A stretch of DNA of 37,098 bases. Origin: Bacteroidales bacterium. GTDB taxonomy: Bacteria > Bacteroidota > Bacteroidia > Bacteroidales > 4484-276. The position numbers and the translations under genes are program-made. The first letter of the stretch is position 1; every line of letters starts with the position of its first letter. Under the pieces are notes generated by a model. That model ran no database searches. It was not told the origin of the DNA and was given only the letters and a program-made list of their open reading frames with translations. Positions 18,601 through 26,394 of the stretch are shown in pieces. The stretch spans positions 1 to 37,098 of the forward strand of contig JAIOZV010000008.1 of assembly GCA_021740425.1 (NCBI GenBank). The letters run 5' to 3'.

Positions 18601-19579
18601 TACACTTGGGAACTGGGTCAATGAAACGGGCTATAAGATCAAACTTTTGCAGGAACAAAACCTGACTTTTACAGGCAGTGAAATGAGCCTTCCGGTAGTT
18701 TCGTGTGACGAAGGCTGGAGTTTAATCCCGGTATTGACAAGCTGTGAGGTTTCCCCCGTTGATGTGTTTTCTTACGGCCTTGAGAATTTGGTGATAATAA
18801 AAGAAGCAGCCGGAACCGAAGTTTACTGGCCGCAACTTGGTATTTTTACTTTACAAACCCTGAAACCCGGAAAGGCTTATGAAATGAATCTCACAGGTAT
18901 GGCCAGTTTATATTTTCCTGACTGTCCTGATCACTACAATCCTGATGATAGCAAACTCAAAAGTATTGAAACGCCCTGGAATCTGCCCTTTCAAACAGGG
19001 CTTACACACACCATCGGGTTAACCATAGAAGCAGTTTCTCAGCTCGAGCCCGGCGACATAATCGGGGCTTTCAATCAAAATGGATTGTGTGTGGGCCTTG
19101 CTGAAAATGCCGGCACTCCCACAGCGTTGACAGTGTTTGGTGACGATCCGACAACCACAGAGATTGACGGGATGCAGGATGGAGAAATGATTGCTTTCAG
19201 GATTTACAGGCCATCCAATGAAACTGAATATGAAGCCCAGGCTGATTTTGCCCAGGAAATGCCCAACGCCGGACAGTTTGCGAATAACGGCCTTTCAGCC
19301 ATTACAGGATTTGTATTTAATCTCACGGCAATCGATGAAATCCCTGCAACTTTCCAAATCTACCCCAACCCATCCTCAGGCAGCATGAATATCAAAAGTG
19401 GAATTGATGGCTCTTTTACATTATCAGTTTTCAATGCTCAGGGACAAGCGGTATATAAAAAACTTTGTTCTGACGTCACCACGATGTGCTTAAATTTGGA
19501 TTTGCCCGATGGGGTTTATTTCATCCAGGTTTCCTCTGAAGCATATAGTAAAACACAAAAAATATTGATCAAACAGTAA
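15620..19579 (+). CDS. Secreted BNR/sialidase-like, FN3 and nidogen-like protein with T9SS sorting domain
   Basis: A 1319-residue exported protein of unknown function. Domains: signal peptide (1 to about 22, ending LAAQ); a BNR/sialidase-type propeller region (about 30-450, with SDDMGNTWDE and SFDGGSNFS Asp-box-like turns); an FN3 domain (about 457-535); a beta-sandwich resembling nidogen-type domains (about 610-800, with FSFPFYDNYYDEFYISSNG); a second FN3 (about 855-935); two internally related segments (about 950-1105, each with a YWP core); a further secreted-protein module starting GLTIEAVSQLEPGDIIGAF; and a T9SS sorting domain (from about 1240, IYPNPSSG). The Asp-box similarity does not prove sialidase activity. 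A candidate ECF promoter lies upstream and a strong terminator downstream, so it is probably monocistronic. Confidence 0.9.
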   Translation: MKKLVQPMAFLISILLQFQLAAQPGNTPDILVTTEVNIDQYNPSVFVNPWNPDVVINSNQRFNHTIQGQTVFFAMQPTDFFHSQNSANTWNAGSSLPQKTSSNNYPAVQIDKNCRYYLNYGDSNIGIFMAWSDDMGNTWDEKLLKAKPDQPLYYVSTNNFWIDNSERSMYNGNVYAAWRFVAYESSNYCIELSRSEYGSDEWSNPANICSFEAGDNTFEEWPVVKTGPNGEVYTCWMNHDGGPGTGETSIGFNSSFDGGNNFGINRNILTNIKGLSGYQNLIGLNLISAPDMAVDVSGGPNDGNLYIVWANVGVPGTNTGQDVDIYMITSETWGNDWSVPGKVNQDPLWLSKEHFMPAITCDPETGTLTVIYYDNRNLGSNMLEVWGSVSFDGGSNFSDFKISDVAMNRTNLISYDGNFISDKIGVSSANGKVVPVWADFRNQFCRTVTSPFNEKPVAKPNDLQAQVIDWDNGTVLLSWTMESPAGVQHYNIYRDNQLIGTTNQIEFQDNLTVFGNYTYRVTAQFESMESAPVTDFMDWGAGEFSANRDNFDVKLAPGTQTTYVLKLINEGTLPVDYSFTIDHDPGASVPIDSDPDDFGYQWIDSDNPGGPGFDYIDISGTGIEITGILNDNSVGPFSMGFSFPFYDNYYDEFYISSNGIITFGGSFSNPVNSPIPTQDGNNNFIAWCWDDLQKKTGGQVFYQQFEEYTVIQFKEYAQNGTLSLRYVINAEVILYKNGDVLIQYLDYTTGLFLTNSCTIGIENGSGNDGLQVAFNQAYLHEELAIRFFNPGVKWIYMDLPYGTIDPGSESAVLVNFKSLDFPLGEYFANVNFKTNAVGMPNFVIPVRLEVASSVLAKPANLDFTLTGNDLDLTWLAPSGKGLLGYNVYESGEKVNESLITQTNYQINNLEPGACLFQVTALYSEGESNPEGNPLFVFVSTSAQQQVQISNGWSGISSYVEPLNPDFESVFSSVGDDLVILMGEDGFYWPGQNINTLGNWVNETGYKIKLLQEQNLTFTGSEMSLPVVSCDEGWSLIPVLTSCEVSPVDVFSYGLENLVIIKEAAGTEVYWPQLGIFTLQTLKPGKAYEMNLTGMASLYFPDCPDHYNPDDSKLKSIETPWNLPFQTGLTHTIGLTIEAVSQLEPGDIIGAFNQNGLCVGLAENAGTPTALTVFGDDPTTTEIDGMQDGEMIAFRIYRPSNETEYEAQADFAQEMPNAGQFANNGLSAITGFVFNLTAIDEIPATFQIYPNPSSGSMNIKSGIDGSFTLSVFNAQGQAVYKKLCSDVTTMCLNLDLPDGVYFIQVSSEAYSKTQKILIKQ

Positions 19580-19603
19580 CTTTTCTCTGACTTTTCAATG
19601 CTG

Positions 19604-19642
19604 AAAGGTGCTTTGTCCGCATTGGGCAGAGTGCCTTTTTTT
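19604..19642 (+). terminator. Rho-independent terminator after the BNR/T9SS gene
   Basis: AAAGGTGCTTTGTCC pairs along its whole length with GGGCAGAGTGCCTTT (several G-U pairs, loop GCATT), followed by a run of seven or more T. It lies about 25 bp after the stop codon and separates this gene from the CHAT gene. Confidence 0.88.
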
Positions 19643-19687
19643 GTTGGAGCTTTTTAATTGGGATGATTTTTTGTTCATTCAAAACTC

Positions 19688-19695
19688 TATATTTG
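19688..19695 (+). promoter_or_regulatory. Candidate housekeeping -7 element for the CHAT gene
   Basis: TATATTTG is a perfect match to the Bacteroidota -7 consensus TAnnTTTG, 19 bp before the start codon. The -33 element is less clear. Confidence 0.45.
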
Positions 19696-19714
19696 CAATC
19701 ATATCATTCATAAA

Positions 19715-22426
19715 ATGAAGATTGAAAATTGTGAAATGAGGAGTTGGTCAGCCATATTGTTTTTTCTTTTGAGCATCACAAATTTACCGGTATTTGCTCA
19801 GGAAGTAAGCATCGACAGCATAATGCGCCTGCACCAAAGTTCCGATTATGATGACTTGCCGGATTCGCTCAAAGCCGACCTGTGCCGCAGACTGGCCATC
19901 GAGAATGTGAGGAAATCAACCACCATAGCATTCAGCTTTGCTGACGAATTTTATCATATTGCAAAAAGCCGAAAAGATGAAACCGGGGAAGCCATCGCGC
20001 TCAACCTCATGGGTGTATGCCTTACCAGCGAAGGTAATCTTGAGAAAGGGCTTGAATATTATTTGCAATCTCTGGCTGTGCGAAAAAAAATCGGGGATCA
20101 GAAAATGATCTCAAATACTACCAACAATATTGGAACAGTATATATCAGGCTGGGTGATTTTGAAACAGGAATTGACTATTACAGGCAAGCGCTCAAAATG
20201 AGAATTGAAAGCAATGATGAGGAAGGTATGGCTCAAACGCTCAACAACATGGGAGTTACCAGCAAAATGACAGGAAATTACGACTCAGCCATTTATTACC
20301 TCGAGAAATCTTTGGCCATAAAAAGAAAGCTGAACGACAAAGAACTCATCGCAAGCTCATTGAATAATTTGGGAGAGATTGCTGTATTGAACGGAAACGA
20401 TGAAAAAGCAATGGAATATTTTAATGAATCCCTCGCTTGTCGCGAAATGATAGATGATGCTTATGGCATTTCAAAAACCCTGGTGAGTATGAGCGATTTT
20501 TTTGCAAAGCAGGGGAAGTATTATAGCGCATTGCAACACCTCCAGCGGGCACTCATTGCCATAATTCCGGGATTCAGCGATTCAGGTATTTATGCAAATC
20601 CTCAACCCGGCATGTACGATTTGGATTACAACGCCATCATCATTTTAAAAAATAAAGCCGAAAATTTCAGGGATCTTTTCAAATCAAACCCTTCCGAAAC
20701 CGAAAATCTGCAAGCCTGTCTCGATTTGCATCTGCTCATCATCGATTTTATGGATCAGATAAGGCAAGGCTATGGCGATGAAAAAAGTAAGCTTTACCTG
20801 ATGAATAACAGCCGCGATATGTATTCGGACGCGGTAACAACAGCCATCGATTTGCTAAATAGCACAGGCCTGGCCATCAACAAGGGGATTGCCTTTGAGA
20901 TTGCCGAACGGGGCAAAGCAAGGATTTTGTTGGATTTAATTACAGAAAATGAAGCACGCATAACCCTGAGATTACCTGATTCATTGCTCCAAACTGAGGA
21001 AATGCTGAAACATGATCTTGCCATGCTGCAAAAAATGGAACATGAAAACCCCGGTATAAATTCATCAATAAATGATTCGCTGAACAAACGCATATTTGAA
21101 AAGAAAAGGCAGCTCGAAGAATTTTCGGAGATGCTCGAAGATCAATATCCCGAATATGCTACCCTGAAATATACACGGGCAAAACTTTCGTTTGTTGATG
21201 TACAACAGAGCCTGAGTGATGATGAGCTTTTTTTACAATATCATTTTACCGATTCAGTGCTCTATACTTTCATCATCACTGCCACCCAAAACAGCATTAT
21301 TCAGGTGGAGCTGCGCCCCGATTTTATGGAAAGCCTCAGGTATTTGCAAGCTATTTTAAATGCAGGTCCGGGGGTTAATTTCGGAAACCATGACAGTGAT
21401 TTCATCCTGTCGGCTCATCGTTTGCATGATTATTTGATTGCCCCGGTAGAGCACTATGTCAAAAAGGATAAACTCATCATTGTGCCCGACGGGCCATTGT
21501 TTTATATTCCATTTGACCTGCTGCTTAGCGAAAAGGCGGAGAATGAAAATGCCGGATATGCCACACTGCCCTATCTTGTCAATAAGTATCCGATAAGCTA
21601 CAGTTACTCAGCCTCCATGTATATCAATTCTAAAAAAGATGTGTCGGCAAAAAATGAAAAAAATCTGGTGGCTTTTGCCTTAAGTTTTAAAAAAACCGAT
21701 TATACCTACACTGCCGAAAATGTAAATTATATGACCGAACGGGGAGAAGAACTTGGGGCGCTTCCTGGTGTTAAGCTTGAAGTTGACAATATTCTTGAAA
21801 TTGTTGATGGTGAAGTTTATCTGGATTCGATGGCCACCGAACAAAAGTTCAAGCATCTCAGGGGGAGTCAAAAAGTGCTTCATGTGGCAACCCATGGCAT
21901 CATCGACAATAGCAGTCCCATGTTTTCAAGGCTGGTTTTCGCTCCTGATTCCGGAAATCTGGAAGATGGCAACCTCTACACCTGGGAATTGTTCAATATG
22001 GAAATTCACGCCGACCTTGCCGTGCTGAGTGCCTGCAATACTGGCTTTGGTAAGCTGCAACAGGGCGAAGGCATGATGACCCTGGCGCGCGGTTTTATGT
22101 ATGCCGGCGTTCCCTCCTTAGTTATTAGTTTATGGAACGTGAATGATGCCTCTACCTCAAAAATTATGACCCGTTTTTACCAGTACCTTTCGCAAGGGAA
22201 AGAGCAGGCTGTTGCATTGCAAATGGCCAAAATTGATTACCTCGGCACCTGCGATGACATTATGGCGAATCCCTGGTTTTGGGGAGGTTTTGTGCATTTG
22301 GGCAACACCAATCCTTTGGAATTTAACCAAAAGTCGGATTATTCAAAAATCATCATTTTTACAAGCGCAATCATTGCCTTGCTTATTTTATTCGCTGCTT
22401 CGCGAAGGCTGCGCAGGAGAGGGTGA
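19715..22426 (+). CDS. TPR-CHAT protein (caspase-like), predicted periplasmic and membrane-anchored
   Basis: A 903-residue protein. An N-terminal hydrophobic signal segment (about 9-29, ending VFAQ) is followed by tetratricopeptide repeats (about 90-280, for example NNIGTVYIRLGDFETGIDYY). A helical linker leads to a C-terminal CHAT domain (about 540-870). The caspase-type dyad is intact: H727 in HVATHG and C774 in LSACNTG. The core motifs IVPDGPLFYIPFDLL and GVPSLVISLWNVND are also typical. One transmembrane helix (about 878-896) is followed by a basic tail (RRLRRRG). A signal peptide plus a C-terminal anchor with a positive end suggests that the TPR and CHAT domains face the periplasm. CHAT proteins are clan CD cysteine peptidases; the substrate here is unknown. 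The nearby sigma factor and TPR anti-sigma-like protein suggest a signalling role (inference). Confidence 0.93.
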   Translation: MKIENCEMRSWSAILFFLLSITNLPVFAQEVSIDSIMRLHQSSDYDDLPDSLKADLCRRLAIENVRKSTTIAFSFADEFYHIAKSRKDETGEAIALNLMGVCLTSEGNLEKGLEYYLQSLAVRKKIGDQKMISNTTNNIGTVYIRLGDFETGIDYYRQALKMRIESNDEEGMAQTLNNMGVTSKMTGNYDSAIYYLEKSLAIKRKLNDKELIASSLNNLGEIAVLNGNDEKAMEYFNESLACREMIDDAYGISKTLVSMSDFFAKQGKYYSALQHLQRALIAIIPGFSDSGIYANPQPGMYDLDYNAIIILKNKAENFRDLFKSNPSETENLQACLDLHLLIIDFMDQIRQGYGDEKSKLYLMNNSRDMYSDAVTTAIDLLNSTGLAINKGIAFEIAERGKARILLDLITENEARITLRLPDSLLQTEEMLKHDLAMLQKMEHENPGINSSINDSLNKRIFEKKRQLEEFSEMLEDQYPEYATLKYTRAKLSFVDVQQSLSDDELFLQYHFTDSVLYTFIITATQNSIIQVELRPDFMESLRYLQAILNAGPGVNFGNHDSDFILSAHRLHDYLIAPVEHYVKKDKLIIVPDGPLFYIPFDLLLSEKAENENAGYATLPYLVNKYPISYSYSASMYINSKKDVSAKNEKNLVAFALSFKKTDYTYTAENVNYMTERGEELGALPGVKLEVDNILEIVDGEVYLDSMATEQKFKHLRGSQKVLHVATHGIIDNSSPMFSRLVFAPDSGNLEDGNLYTWELFNMEIHADLAVLSACNTGFGKLQQGEGMMTLARGFMYAGVPSLVISLWNVNDASTSKIMTRFYQYLSQGKEQAVALQMAKIDYLGTCDDIMANPWFWGGFVHLGNTNPLEFNQKSDYSKIIIFTSAIIALLILFAASRRLRRRG

Positions 22427-22645
22427 TTTGCACCGATTGAGGGCTTTTGAGTTCAACTTGTGATTTTATTAAAAAGGTTGCAACTTTCATAAAATTGTAT
22501 TTCAATGATTAAGCTTGATTGATTCGGGAAATTTATTGCCTACTGGCAATTGTTGAGTGTGGGCTTATTAATAATCTATTTTTTTTCTAATAAATCATGT
22601 ACCACGAAATTGGTAGCAGAGCCCAAAATTTTAATCAGGATCAGG

Positions 22646-23830
22646 CTATAATTTCAAGCTTGAATATCTTTTTCTCATTTTCCCCATCACATCTGCGGCA
22701 ATCATAGCGTCCAAAACCTTTTCAGGGGTTATCTCACCTGCTTCATGATGTATGCGTTCGCTGGGGTCGCAGGCTTTCAGGGCTGCTTTCATCAGATTGG
22801 TCTTGCTGAAGTCCTCAAGTCCAATTTCGGCCAATGTAGTTGGCAGGCCTGTCTTTTCACAAAAAGTGTAAACGGTTTCCATTTCGTCAGGTGAAGCATC
22901 GGTGAGGTGAAGGCCTGCCAGAACACCAAAAGCCACTTTTTCGCCATGATAAAAGGCATGCGTTTCTTCAAGGGCAGAAAGGCCGTTGTGGATGGCGTGT
23001 GCAGCAGCCAGACCCGAACTTTCAAATCCAATTCCGCTCAAAAGAATATTGGCTTCCGTAACATGGTGCAGTGCGGGCGTGATGAGATGGTTTTCGCAGG
23101 CCATTTTGGCGGCCGATCCGTATTGCAGAATGGTGTCGTAACAAAGCCTGGCAAGATTAAACCCGGCCAGTGTGCTATATCCGCCACACTCATTCATGCT
23201 TTGTGTTCGTTCGCACGATCGTGCTTCAAACCATGTAGCCAAAGCATCGCCCATGCCGGCAACCAAAAACCTTACGGGCGCATGGGCTATAACATCCATG
23301 TCCACCAATACCACCTGAGGATTGGTTTTCTGATAATACACCGATTCAAAAACGCCCTGATCGGAATAAATAACTGCACAACCACTGCAAGGGGCATCAG
23401 TGGATGCAATTGTAGGTACAATAACCACAGGGATTCCGGCTCTGTCGGCAACAATTTTGGCAGTATCGATGGCTTTTCCTCCTCCAACTCCAACCAAAAC
23501 ATCGATGTGATTGTTTTTGAGGAGCTCTGATACCCTCGATAACTCAGTTTCGCAACACTCGCCATTGAACTCCTCCACGCGTATGTCAGCATCTGAGAAC
23601 TTTTGCGAATGCTCTGAAAGTACCGTTTTAAATGCTGTATGCGAGCTCAGGATCAATGCCTTTTTGCCGAAAGGCTCCAAAGTTGCCGGCAACTCCGCAA
23701 TAAGGCCTTTTCCCTGAATGTATCTTCCCGGAAATGCTGCTGTATATTTTGCTTTTGCTGCCTTGTTTTTTGTTTGGTTTTGCCCCTCCAATTTTTCTTC
23801 TTCTTTAAACTCACGGCTTGTTGTGTTCAT
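22646..23830 (-). CDS. gldA: Glycerol dehydrogenase (iron-containing alcohol dehydrogenase superfamily)
   Basis: A 394-residue cytosolic NAD-dependent oxidoreductase, glycerol to dihydroxyacetone by family. The dinucleotide loop GVGGGKAIDTAK (about 114-125) and the TIASTDAPCSGCAVIY segment are typical of GldA. The zinc ligands are D195 (GMGDALATWFE), H278 (AAAHAIHNGL) and H295 (HAFYHGEKVAFG), with spacing like characterised GldA enzymes. The N-terminus carries a charged extension of about 25 residues before the usual GRYIQG; no internal ATG offers a shorter start, but a non-ATG start cannot be excluded. It follows the anti-sigma-like gene on the same strand with a 75 bp gap, so co-transcription is possible. 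The true substrate could be another small polyol. Confidence 0.92.
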   Translation of the reverse strand: MNTTSREFKEEEKLEGQNQTKNKAAKAKYTAAFPGRYIQGKGLIAELPATLEPFGKKALILSSHTAFKTVLSEHSQKFSDADIRVEEFNGECCETELSRVSELLKNNHIDVLVGVGGGKAIDTAKIVADRAGIPVVIVPTIASTDAPCSGCAVIYSDQGVFESVYYQKTNPQVVLVDMDVIAHAPVRFLVAGMGDALATWFEARSCERTQSMNECGGYSTLAGFNLARLCYDTILQYGSAAKMACENHLITPALHHVTEANILLSGIGFESSGLAAAHAIHNGLSALEETHAFYHGEKVAFGVLAGLHLTDASPDEMETVYTFCEKTGLPTTLAEIGLEDFSKTNLMKAALKACDPSERIHHEAGEITPEKVLDAMIAADVMGKMRKRYSSLKL

Positions 23831-23905
23831 GAATTTATTTTTTTGTATTTACTTCAATTCCTGATCATTGTTGTGGTGCTGACCAGTTTATGGTTTTATA
23901 CGTGG

Positions 23906-24655
23906 CTATTCAAGCTCTTCCAGCAACAAATATGCTTTTGCATGATTCCATGATTTATTTTTTACAATTTCCTCAAGCAGCGACTTTGCTTCAACCGGCT
24001 GTTTCAGATTTATAAAACTCAACGCCAGATACCATTCGGCCTGCTTTCTGAATGGGTTTTTCGTGTCGCTGATGATGATCTTAAAAATCCCTGAAGCTTT
24101 TTCGGGATTCCCCTCGCCAAGATAACTAATGCCACGATAAAAAATGATGGCATCTTCGATGGGTAAATCACTGCTATCAAGTGCTTCGAACAAGACGGAA
24201 GCATTTTCAAAATCATTGTTTTTGTAATAGCTCATGGCTTCGTCAAGCATCAGGTTTTCGGGAATGGCTTCGCCTCGCTGGCTTAGGATGTCAGGATAAA
24301 TCGTGAAATTTTGCTCATAAAGGTTTTGATATTTGGGCTGGCCATAAAAATGGTTGTACAAAAATGGCCCGCTAACGATCAAAAATCCGATAAATATTGC
24401 TGCAATTTTTAATAATTGCCTGCGAACCAATATATTTTTGCCTGAAATTTCGTCGTGGTGTATTTTGCGCAGACGTTTTTTCAATTCGTTCCGGCCATAC
24501 AGGTCAATGCTTTTAACTGCCATTTTGTAATCTTTCACAGTTGCAGCAAGCTCAGGATCTGTTTCAAGGCTTTTTTCAAAATCCTTCAGCTCATTGCCTT
24601 TTAGCCCGCCTTCGAGATATTGTTCGATAGGTTGAAGGGGAATGTGCTCTTTCAT
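23906..24655 (-). CDS. Membrane TPR protein, probable anti-sigma factor
   Basis: 249 residues. The cytoplasmic N-terminal part (1 to about 78) has the acidic, helical opening seen in Bacteroidota anti-sigma-like proteins (IEQYLEGGLKGNELKDFEKSL). One transmembrane helix (about 82-102, after the basic RRQLLK) implies N-in/C-out topology. The C-terminal half (about 130-249) contains TPR-like repeats (AMSYYKNNDFENASVLFEAL; EWYLALSFINLKQPVEAKSLL) predicted to be periplasmic. The start codon lies 39 bp after the end of the ECF sigma gene, the usual arrangement of a sigma/anti-sigma pair. No zinc-binding HxxxCxxC motif is present, so the anti-sigma role rests on position and topology. It could instead be a membrane TPR adaptor. 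Confidence 0.82.
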   Translation of the reverse strand: MKEHIPLQPIEQYLEGGLKGNELKDFEKSLETDPELAATVKDYKMAVKSIDLYGRNELKKRLRKIHHDEISGKNILVRRQLLKIAAIFIGFLIVSGPFLYNHFYGQPKYQNLYEQNFTIYPDILSQRGEAIPENLMLDEAMSYYKNNDFENASVLFEALDSSDLPIEDAIIFYRGISYLGEGNPEKASGIFKIIISDTKNPFRKQAEWYLALSFINLKQPVEAKSLLEEIVKNKSWNHAKAYLLLEELE

Positions 24656-24694
24656 TGTTTTATCCTCATATTAAAATTCAATAAAATAGTAGAG

Positions 24695-25300
24695 TTATTC
24701 ATCGGCAGCCAATAATTCATAAAGGTGTTCTTTCAGTTCAGGCTTTTCAGCCATAAGTTTTATTAAGCGCTGCATGCATTTGTATTTTTGGGTTTTTGCC
24801 GAGTTTTCGTTGTCGAAGCCTGCTCTGGAGGCTATTTCTGTCATCGACAAATTGTCGAAGTAATACAGTTTTAGCACTTCCCTGCACCTTTCGCTCACCA
24901 AATCAAGCATACCTTCCACCATTCGCTGAAGTTCGCCGGAAGTGGAATCCCTTTGGAGAACATGCCTGCTTTCGGCGGCTCGTTCAGGTTCTTCCATGTT
25001 AACAGAACGTTTGTTCTTTTTCAGTTTTACCAGCCACTGATTTCTTATCATTGCGTACAAATAGGTTTTTATTGCAGAATCACCCTTAAAAACACCTTTC
25101 CTCACATTTTGATAGAAACTCACAAGTACATCCTGAAAAACATCCTCAGCATCATCATCTTCGCCGCTATTGCTTTTAACAAACTGAACCGCCATGCGGA
25201 AATATGTCTGGTAAAGCATTCTGAAGGCCTTGTCAGTTTTATGATCATCTGTACTTTGTAATGCTTCAATTATTTTCCGGTCCGAATAAAGAAGGTTCAT
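24695..25300 (-). CDS. ECF-type RNA polymerase sigma-70 factor
   Basis: 201 residues. Region 2 (about 22-98) includes DAEDVFQDVLVSFYQN and TYLYAMIRNQWLVKLKK; region 4 (about 125-183) has a helix-turn-helix around LSMTEIASRAGF. No region 3 is present, as expected for group IV sigma factors. The family directs core RNA polymerase to a small regulon and is normally held by a membrane anti-sigma factor, here probably the gene 39 bp downstream. The intergenic region with the divergent T9SS gene holds two GGTTAC-N17-TAC sites, one aimed at this gene, suggesting autoregulation. That site's TAC lies only 6 bp from the start codon, implying a leaderless or nearly leaderless mRNA if it is used. Confidence 0.95.
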   Translation of the reverse strand: MNLLYSDRKIIEALQSTDDHKTDKAFRMLYQTYFRMAVQFVKSNSGEDDDAEDVFQDVLVSFYQNVRKGVFKGDSAIKTYLYAMIRNQWLVKLKKNKRSVNMEEPERAAESRHVLQRDSTSGELQRMVEGMLDLVSERCREVLKLYYFDNLSMTEIASRAGFDNENSAKTQKYKCMQRLIKLMAEKPELKEHLYELLAADE

Positions 25301-25306
25301 GTTTTT

Positions 25307-25332
25307 GTATCTGATAAAGGTAAAATGTAACC
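25307..25332 (-). promoter_or_regulatory. Candidate ECF-sigma promoter, site 3 (autoregulatory)
   Basis: Reading the minus strand: GGTTAC (25332-25327), 17 bp beginning ATTTTACC, then TAC (25309-25307). The sigma start codon begins at 25300. With site 2 it forms an inverted repeat whose 11-base arms differ at one position. Confidence 0.55.
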
Positions 25333-25355
25333 ATTTTCAAAATTAATTTTTTTAG

Positions 25356-25381
25356 GGTTACTTTTTCTCCATTTACTCTAC
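25356..25381 (+). promoter_or_regulatory. Candidate ECF-sigma promoter, site 2
   Basis: GGTTAC (25356-25361), 17 bp beginning TTTTTCTCC, then TAC (25379-25381), 55 bp before the start codon of the divergent T9SS gene. The layout is identical to sites 1 and 3. Confidence 0.6.
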
Positions 25382-25436
25382 TAATCATCGAAAATATCAA
25401 TAACTCACATTTTTAAAATTTAAAAGCAAAGAAAAG

Positions 25437-26327
25437 ATGAAAAAAATTGTTGTATTCCTTATCGCATCATTGGCCATAAGTCAGGCATTTGCTCAAACAG
25501 CCGTTCCAAATGGTGATTTTGAAAACTGGACAGATCAGTACCATATTCCCAATTGGGACGGATTGAACTATGATGGCGGATTTCTCAACTTTCACACCTT
25601 TATGCGCACCACCGATGCACATACAGGCAACTATGCCGCACAGGTTGAAACCATTACCCAGAGTTTAATTGGTGATATTCCCGGAATTGCTTTTACAGGA
25701 AGTATTGATTTTGACCCAACAACTTTCGAGTATAATTTTAATGTTGGTGTTCCGGTTGAGGGAAGGCCCACCAGCCTGAAAGGATTTTATAAATACGCAC
25801 CTGAGGGCAACGATTCGATGGCTATTGTTATCGGAATGTTTCACTGGGATGAAGCACAAAATAACCTCGACTCGATCGGTGGAGGGTTTTTCTTTACAGG
25901 AAATGCTGTTGGCAATTACACCGAATTTGAAGTTCCTATCATGTATTTTGACCCTGTGGAGGAAGCCGACACCATGTATGTGATGTTGTTTTCGTCGCTG
26001 GACAGCTATCATGTGGGCAGTGTGCTTAAAGTTGATGATCTTTCGCTGAACTATAACCCTGTGGGCATGATTGAAAGTGTGGATGCTGAAAATATTTCAA
26101 TATTTCCAAACCCTGTAAGCGATGAACTGCATGTGATTGCTGGTGAAAATGCTTGTGTATCCGAGTTCATTGTTACCGACTTCTTAGGCAGGATAGTATT
26201 AAAACAATCCTTCGAAAACAATTTTTCCATTGTTGTTCCCGAAAACATACCCGGGGGAATTTATTTTGCCACCATTCGCCAGAACGGGTTAAGCATCAAA
26301 ACAGAAAAGATATTTATCAGACGGTAA
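25437..26327 (+). CDS. Small secreted protein with T9SS sorting domain
   Basis: 296 residues: signal peptide (1-20, ending AFAQ), one beta-sandwich domain (about 22-205), and a T9SS type A sorting domain (about 215-296, with ISIFPNPVSDEL and GGIYFATI). The middle domain opens with VPNGDFENWTD and ends with VLKVDDLSLNY, the typical edges of jelly-roll carbohydrate-binding-like domains in Bacteroidota, close to the putative carbohydrate metabolism (PCMD) type. It is too short to carry a separate enzyme. It diverges from the ECF sigma gene, and the sigma-type site 2 in the shared intergenic region makes it the best candidate target of that sigma factor. A terminator follows at 26369. Confidence 0.88.
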   Translation: MKKIVVFLIASLAISQAFAQTAVPNGDFENWTDQYHIPNWDGLNYDGGFLNFHTFMRTTDAHTGNYAAQVETITQSLIGDIPGIAFTGSIDFDPTTFEYNFNVGVPVEGRPTSLKGFYKYAPEGNDSMAIVIGMFHWDEAQNNLDSIGGGFFFTGNAVGNYTEFEVPIMYFDPVEEADTMYVMLFSSLDSYHVGSVLKVDDLSLNYNPVGMIESVDAENISIFPNPVSDELHVIAGENACVSEFIVTDFLGRIVLKQSFENNFSIVVPENIPGGIYFATIRQNGLSIKTEKIFIRR

Positions 26328-26368
26328 TTTCGGAGGATTACATTTTACCAAACTTGTAAAGCAAGTGC

Positions 26369-26394
26369 AAAGGGCATCGGAAGGTGCTCTTTTT
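26369..26394 (+). terminator. Rho-independent terminator after the small T9SS gene
   Basis: AAAGGGCATC - GGAA - GGTGCTCTTT forms a ten-pair stem with G-U pairs, followed by a T-rich run, about 40 bp after the stop codon. Confidence 0.85.
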
